In this document: in pieces, positions 32,104 to 33,853 of the stretch
Position numbering within the stretch: position 1 is the first letter of the stretch
Layout of the letters: the number at the start of each line of letters is the position of its first letter
Assembly: GCA_023397675.1 (NCBI GenBank)
Contig: JAEWTV010000078.1
Coordinates: 1 to 33,853 of the forward strand
Length of the DNA: 33,853 bases
Direction: 5' to 3'
Source of the DNA: Bacillota bacterium
Lineage (GTDB): Bacteria > Bacillota > Clostridia > Acetivibrionales > JANLFN01
Program-made: the position numbers and the translations under genes
The notes under the pieces: model-generated
Told to the model about the DNA's origin: nothing
Seen by the model: the letters and a program-made list of their open reading frames with translations, nothing else
Database searches by the model: none

Positions 32104-33118
32104 GTTTGAATTCTCTCCCTAAAATGGCTGCAATCCCCGATATATCCTTGCAAAGGCTGTCAAAGCTCTCTGGGGTAATCTGCTGTGCCGCATCCGACAT
32201 AGCACACCTTGGATTAGGGTGTACTTCTATAATAAGCCCATCGGCTCCTGCCGCAATTGCAGCTTTAGATAACGGAAGCACGTATTGTGACTTACCGGCT
32301 GCATGGCTTGGATCAACTATTATGGGAAGGTGACTGAAGGCTTTTACAACAGGAACAGCACTCAAATCAAGGGTGTTTCTTGTCGCTGTTTCAAAGGTCC
32401 TTATTCCTCTTTCGCATAAAACAACGTTGTAATTTCCTTCACTCATTATATATTCAGCTGCATTTAACCACTCTTCAATTGTTGTGGACGGACCGCGTTT
32501 AAAAAGCACAGGTTTTCCCGAACGGCCGACTTCCCTTAAAAGCTGGAAATTCTGTACATTTCGTGCTCCTATTTGGAACATATCTACAAAGTCGACTGCA
32601 GTCTCTACATTTCTTTCGCTTGTAACTTCACTTACTATTTGGAGGCCTGTTTCATCCTTGGCTTCTTTTAAAAGCTTAAGTCCTTCTTCTTCAAGCCCCT
32701 GGAATGAATATGGAGAGGTTCTCGGCTTAAAGGCTCCACCTCTTAAGAATTGAGCACCCGATTTCTTAACAGCTCTGGCGGCAGATAGAATCTGCTCTCT
32801 GCTTTCAATAGCACAAGGCCCTGCCATCATGACAAGTCCCTTACCACCGATTTTTACACCATTTACATCTACAATGCTTGGTTCGGGTTTGAAGGTCTTG
32901 CCTGAAAGCTTGTAAGGTTCCACAATTGGAACAAGCTTTTCTACACCTGACATCAATTCAAGCGGAACATCATTTAATACTCTTTTGTCGCCGATAACGC
33001 CGATTATTGTGCGTTCTGTACCCTGTGAAATGTGAACACCAAGTCCAAGCGACTCCAGCACATTGGTAATTTCCTTCACATCGGTATCCTGTGAGCCGGG
33101 TTTCATTACTATTATCAT
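32093..33118 (-). CDS. aroF: 3-deoxy-7-phosphoheptulonate (DAHP) synthase, type I-beta with regulatory N-domain
   Basis: 341 residues. The N-terminal 70 form the ferredoxin-like regulatory domain (MIIVMKPGSQDTDVKEITNV). The barrel then has MMAGPCAIESREQ, LRGGAFKPRTSPYSFQG, KRGPSTTIEEWL and IVDPSHAAGKSQYV, and ends at a metal/PEP site with IEVHPNP. It catalyses the first step of the shikimate pathway, from PEP and erythrose-4-phosphate. This architecture (as in Thermotoga) is feedback-inhibited by aromatic amino acids through the N-domain. AAAGG lies before ATG at 33118, and a consensus promoter lies at 33232-33260. Confidence 0.94.
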   Translation of the reverse strand: MIIVMKPGSQDTDVKEITNVLESLGLGVHISQGTERTIIGVIGDKRVLNDVPLELMSGVEKLVPIVEPYKLSGKTFKPEPSIVDVNGVKIGGKGLVMMAGPCAIESREQILSAARAVKKSGAQFLRGGAFKPRTSPYSFQGLEEEGLKLLKEAKDETGLQIVSEVTSERNVETAVDFVDMFQIGARNVQNFQLLREVGRSGKPVLFKRGPSTTIEEWLNAAEYIMSEGNYNVVLCERGIRTFETATRNTLDLSAVPVVKAFSHLPIIVDPSHAAGKSQYVLPLSKAAIAAGADGLIIEVHPNPRCAMSDAAQQITPESFDSLCKDISGIAAILGREFKHGA

Positions 33119-33187
33119 TTTCCATTTTCCTTTCTACCATTTTACTTTTTAATAATTTCTAGTTTTCCATTCTTCCGTTATACCATA

Positions 33188-33221
33188 CAAAAGTCCAAAG
33201 CATATTAAAATCAGACTTTTG
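33188..33221. repeat. 8-bp inverted repeat in the aroF leader
   Basis: CAAAAGTC (33188-33195) and GACTTTTG (33214-33221), 18 bases apart, between the aroF promoter and its start. It could be an operator or an RNA hairpin; no T-box features are seen. Confidence 0.4.
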
Positions 33222-33231
33222 AATTACTTTA

Positions 33232-33260
33232 AATTTACAATGAGATGATTGAAATGTCAA
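33232..33260 (-). promoter_or_regulatory. Promoter of the aroF-tyrA-aroA operon
   Basis: On the minus strand, TTGACA (complement of 33255-33260), 17-base spacer, TAAATT (complement of 33232-33237). Confidence 0.6.
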
Positions 33261-33440
33261 TATAAATAGACGGCAGAGTAGGGTTGATAATGCTGTTTAT
33301 TTCAAAGTGGAAAAGTTATGTACAAATTTTTTATTTTAATGTTATAATGTATTTAATTATTTTAATGAATTAATTATGAAATATTGAGTAAAATATACTT
33401 TATATGGAATTAACGCAATTAATATGAAAAATAAATTATT

Positions 33441-33652
33441 GGCAAAGATGCCGCAGTAAACGCTGTTGATACATATTTATCCGAACCAAATGTAATCAGG
33501 TAATCACAATTGACCTTGCGCATTATTACTGCTGAAGCCTGAATCAGGCTGCAGTCTTAAATGATAGAGGGAAGACCATCCTGGAAACTGGTAACTGGAA
33601 CTTAACAATAGCACATGCTGTAGAAAATCATAATCATATTCCTAGTACTTGA
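33441..33652 (+). pseudogene. Decayed fragment of an unidentified protein gene
   Basis: This gap between aroF and the EF-G-like gene still reads as protein, but in broken frames. GKDAAVNAVDTYLSEPNVIR ends at TAA 33501. A shifted frame from 33497 continues with QVITIDLAHYYC, a stop, SLNQAAVLNDRGKTILETGN and further residues to a stop at 33650. The join makes sense only with a frameshift plus at least one nonsense change. I do not recognise the parent family; the composition is like repeats of secreted or surface proteins. No promoter or ribosome binding site is evident. The rest of 33261-33690 shows nothing else I can support. Confidence 0.4.
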
Positions 33653-33702
33653 AGCTGGTATGGAATGTTCCTTCAAATCAATAAAAACAAGGGGGAATTT
33701 TT

Positions 33703-33853
33703 ATGAAAGACTACATTGTAGAAAAGCTGCGCAACATTTGCTTGATGTCGCACGGTGGAGCAGGCAAGACCACCCTTGCAGAAGCAATACTTTTCAACAC
33801 CGGGGTTTTGGACCGGCTTGGACGTGTGGCAGACGGTAACACAACAACAGACT
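33703..33853 (+). CDS. Elongation factor G-like GTPase, N-terminal part (cut by window end)
   Basis: Fifty residues are visible: MKDYIVEKLRNICLMSHGGA, then GKTTLAEAILFNTGVLDRLG and GRVADGNTTTD. This is the start of an EF-G-type translational GTPase; the P-loop reads SHGGAGKTT instead of the classical AHxDAGKTT. That variant is familiar from the second, paralogous EF-G found in many clostridia, so it is probably not the main fusA. GGGGG seven bases before ATG 33703 is the ribosome binding site. The remainder is beyond the window. Confidence 0.82.
   Translation, partial: MKDYIVEKLRNICLMSHGGAGKTTLAEAILFNTGVLDRLGRVADGNTTTD

Noticed and set aside
33119..33260. T-box riboswitch upstream of the aroF operon
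   Set aside because: The leader is short and lacks the conserved T-box sequence and antiterminator; only a small inverted repeat is seen.
1..33853. CRISPR array associated with the Cas12f-like protein
   Set aside because: No regularly spaced direct repeats of 23-40 bases were found; only the isolated 13-bp pair at 18067 and 18408.

Overview
The window is chromosomal DNA of a low-G+C, spore-forming, fermentative anaerobic Firmicute. The gene content points to the cellulolytic clostridia (Ruminiclostridium / Acetivibrio thermocellus group): a trimeric NADH/ferredoxin [FeFe]-hydrogenase, bifunctional AdhE, Rex, germination amidase CwlD and an SLH-domain protein tail. From memory, the block hydCBA - sensory hydrogenase - SpoIIE-type phosphatase - adhE, with rex nearby, resembles the locus in A. 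thermocellus; I could not run a search.

Layout. 1-5.9 kb: tail of an SLH protein, a cytoplasmic PAS histidine kinase, a HisJ-type histidinol phosphatase, membrane proteins, and six very short minus-strand genes. 5.9-7.6 kb: MarR regulator with an operator-like promoter, a flavin/PLP-oxidase-fold protein and a four-helix membrane protein. 7.6-18.1 kb: redox core. hydC-hydB-hydA plus two small Cys proteins; a group-C type sensory [FeFe]-hydrogenase overlapping a SpoIIE/PP2C phosphatase; adhE. Rex-operator-like palindromes precede hydC, the sensory hydrogenase (two copies) and adhE. A weaker one overlaps the promoter of rex itself at 28.9 kb, so one NADH/NAD+-sensing repressor probably coordinates the island.

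18.1-22.1 kb: the most unusual segment. A Cys-rich 90-residue protein is followed by a full-length TnpB/Cas12f-like protein whose first two RuvC catalytic acids are changed (Asp to Ser252, Glu to Gln311), while the zinc finger and the third Asp (398) remain. No transposase or IS ends are visible. Right behind it lies a multi-helix RNA-like segment ending in a long hairpin, where the guide RNA of a TnpB is expected. It runs into the promoter of an orphan CooS-type CO dehydrogenase, which itself appears to lack one cluster-C cysteine (Glu303 in its place). This resembles the nuclease-dead TnpB-derived RNA-guided repressors (TldR), here placed between adhE and cooS; the function is inference.

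22.1-26.9 kb: PadR regulator with a perfect 14-bp inverted repeat and its membrane partner, a REC-GGDEF-like regulator with a GGDDF signature, CwlD, and a secreted LysM/SH3 protein. 26.9-33.1 kb: ABC-F ATPase (minus), rex (plus), and the minus-strand aromatic operon aroF-tyrA-aroA. 33.1-33.85 kb: the aroF promoter, a decayed gene remnant, and the start of an elongation factor G-like gene cut by the window edge.
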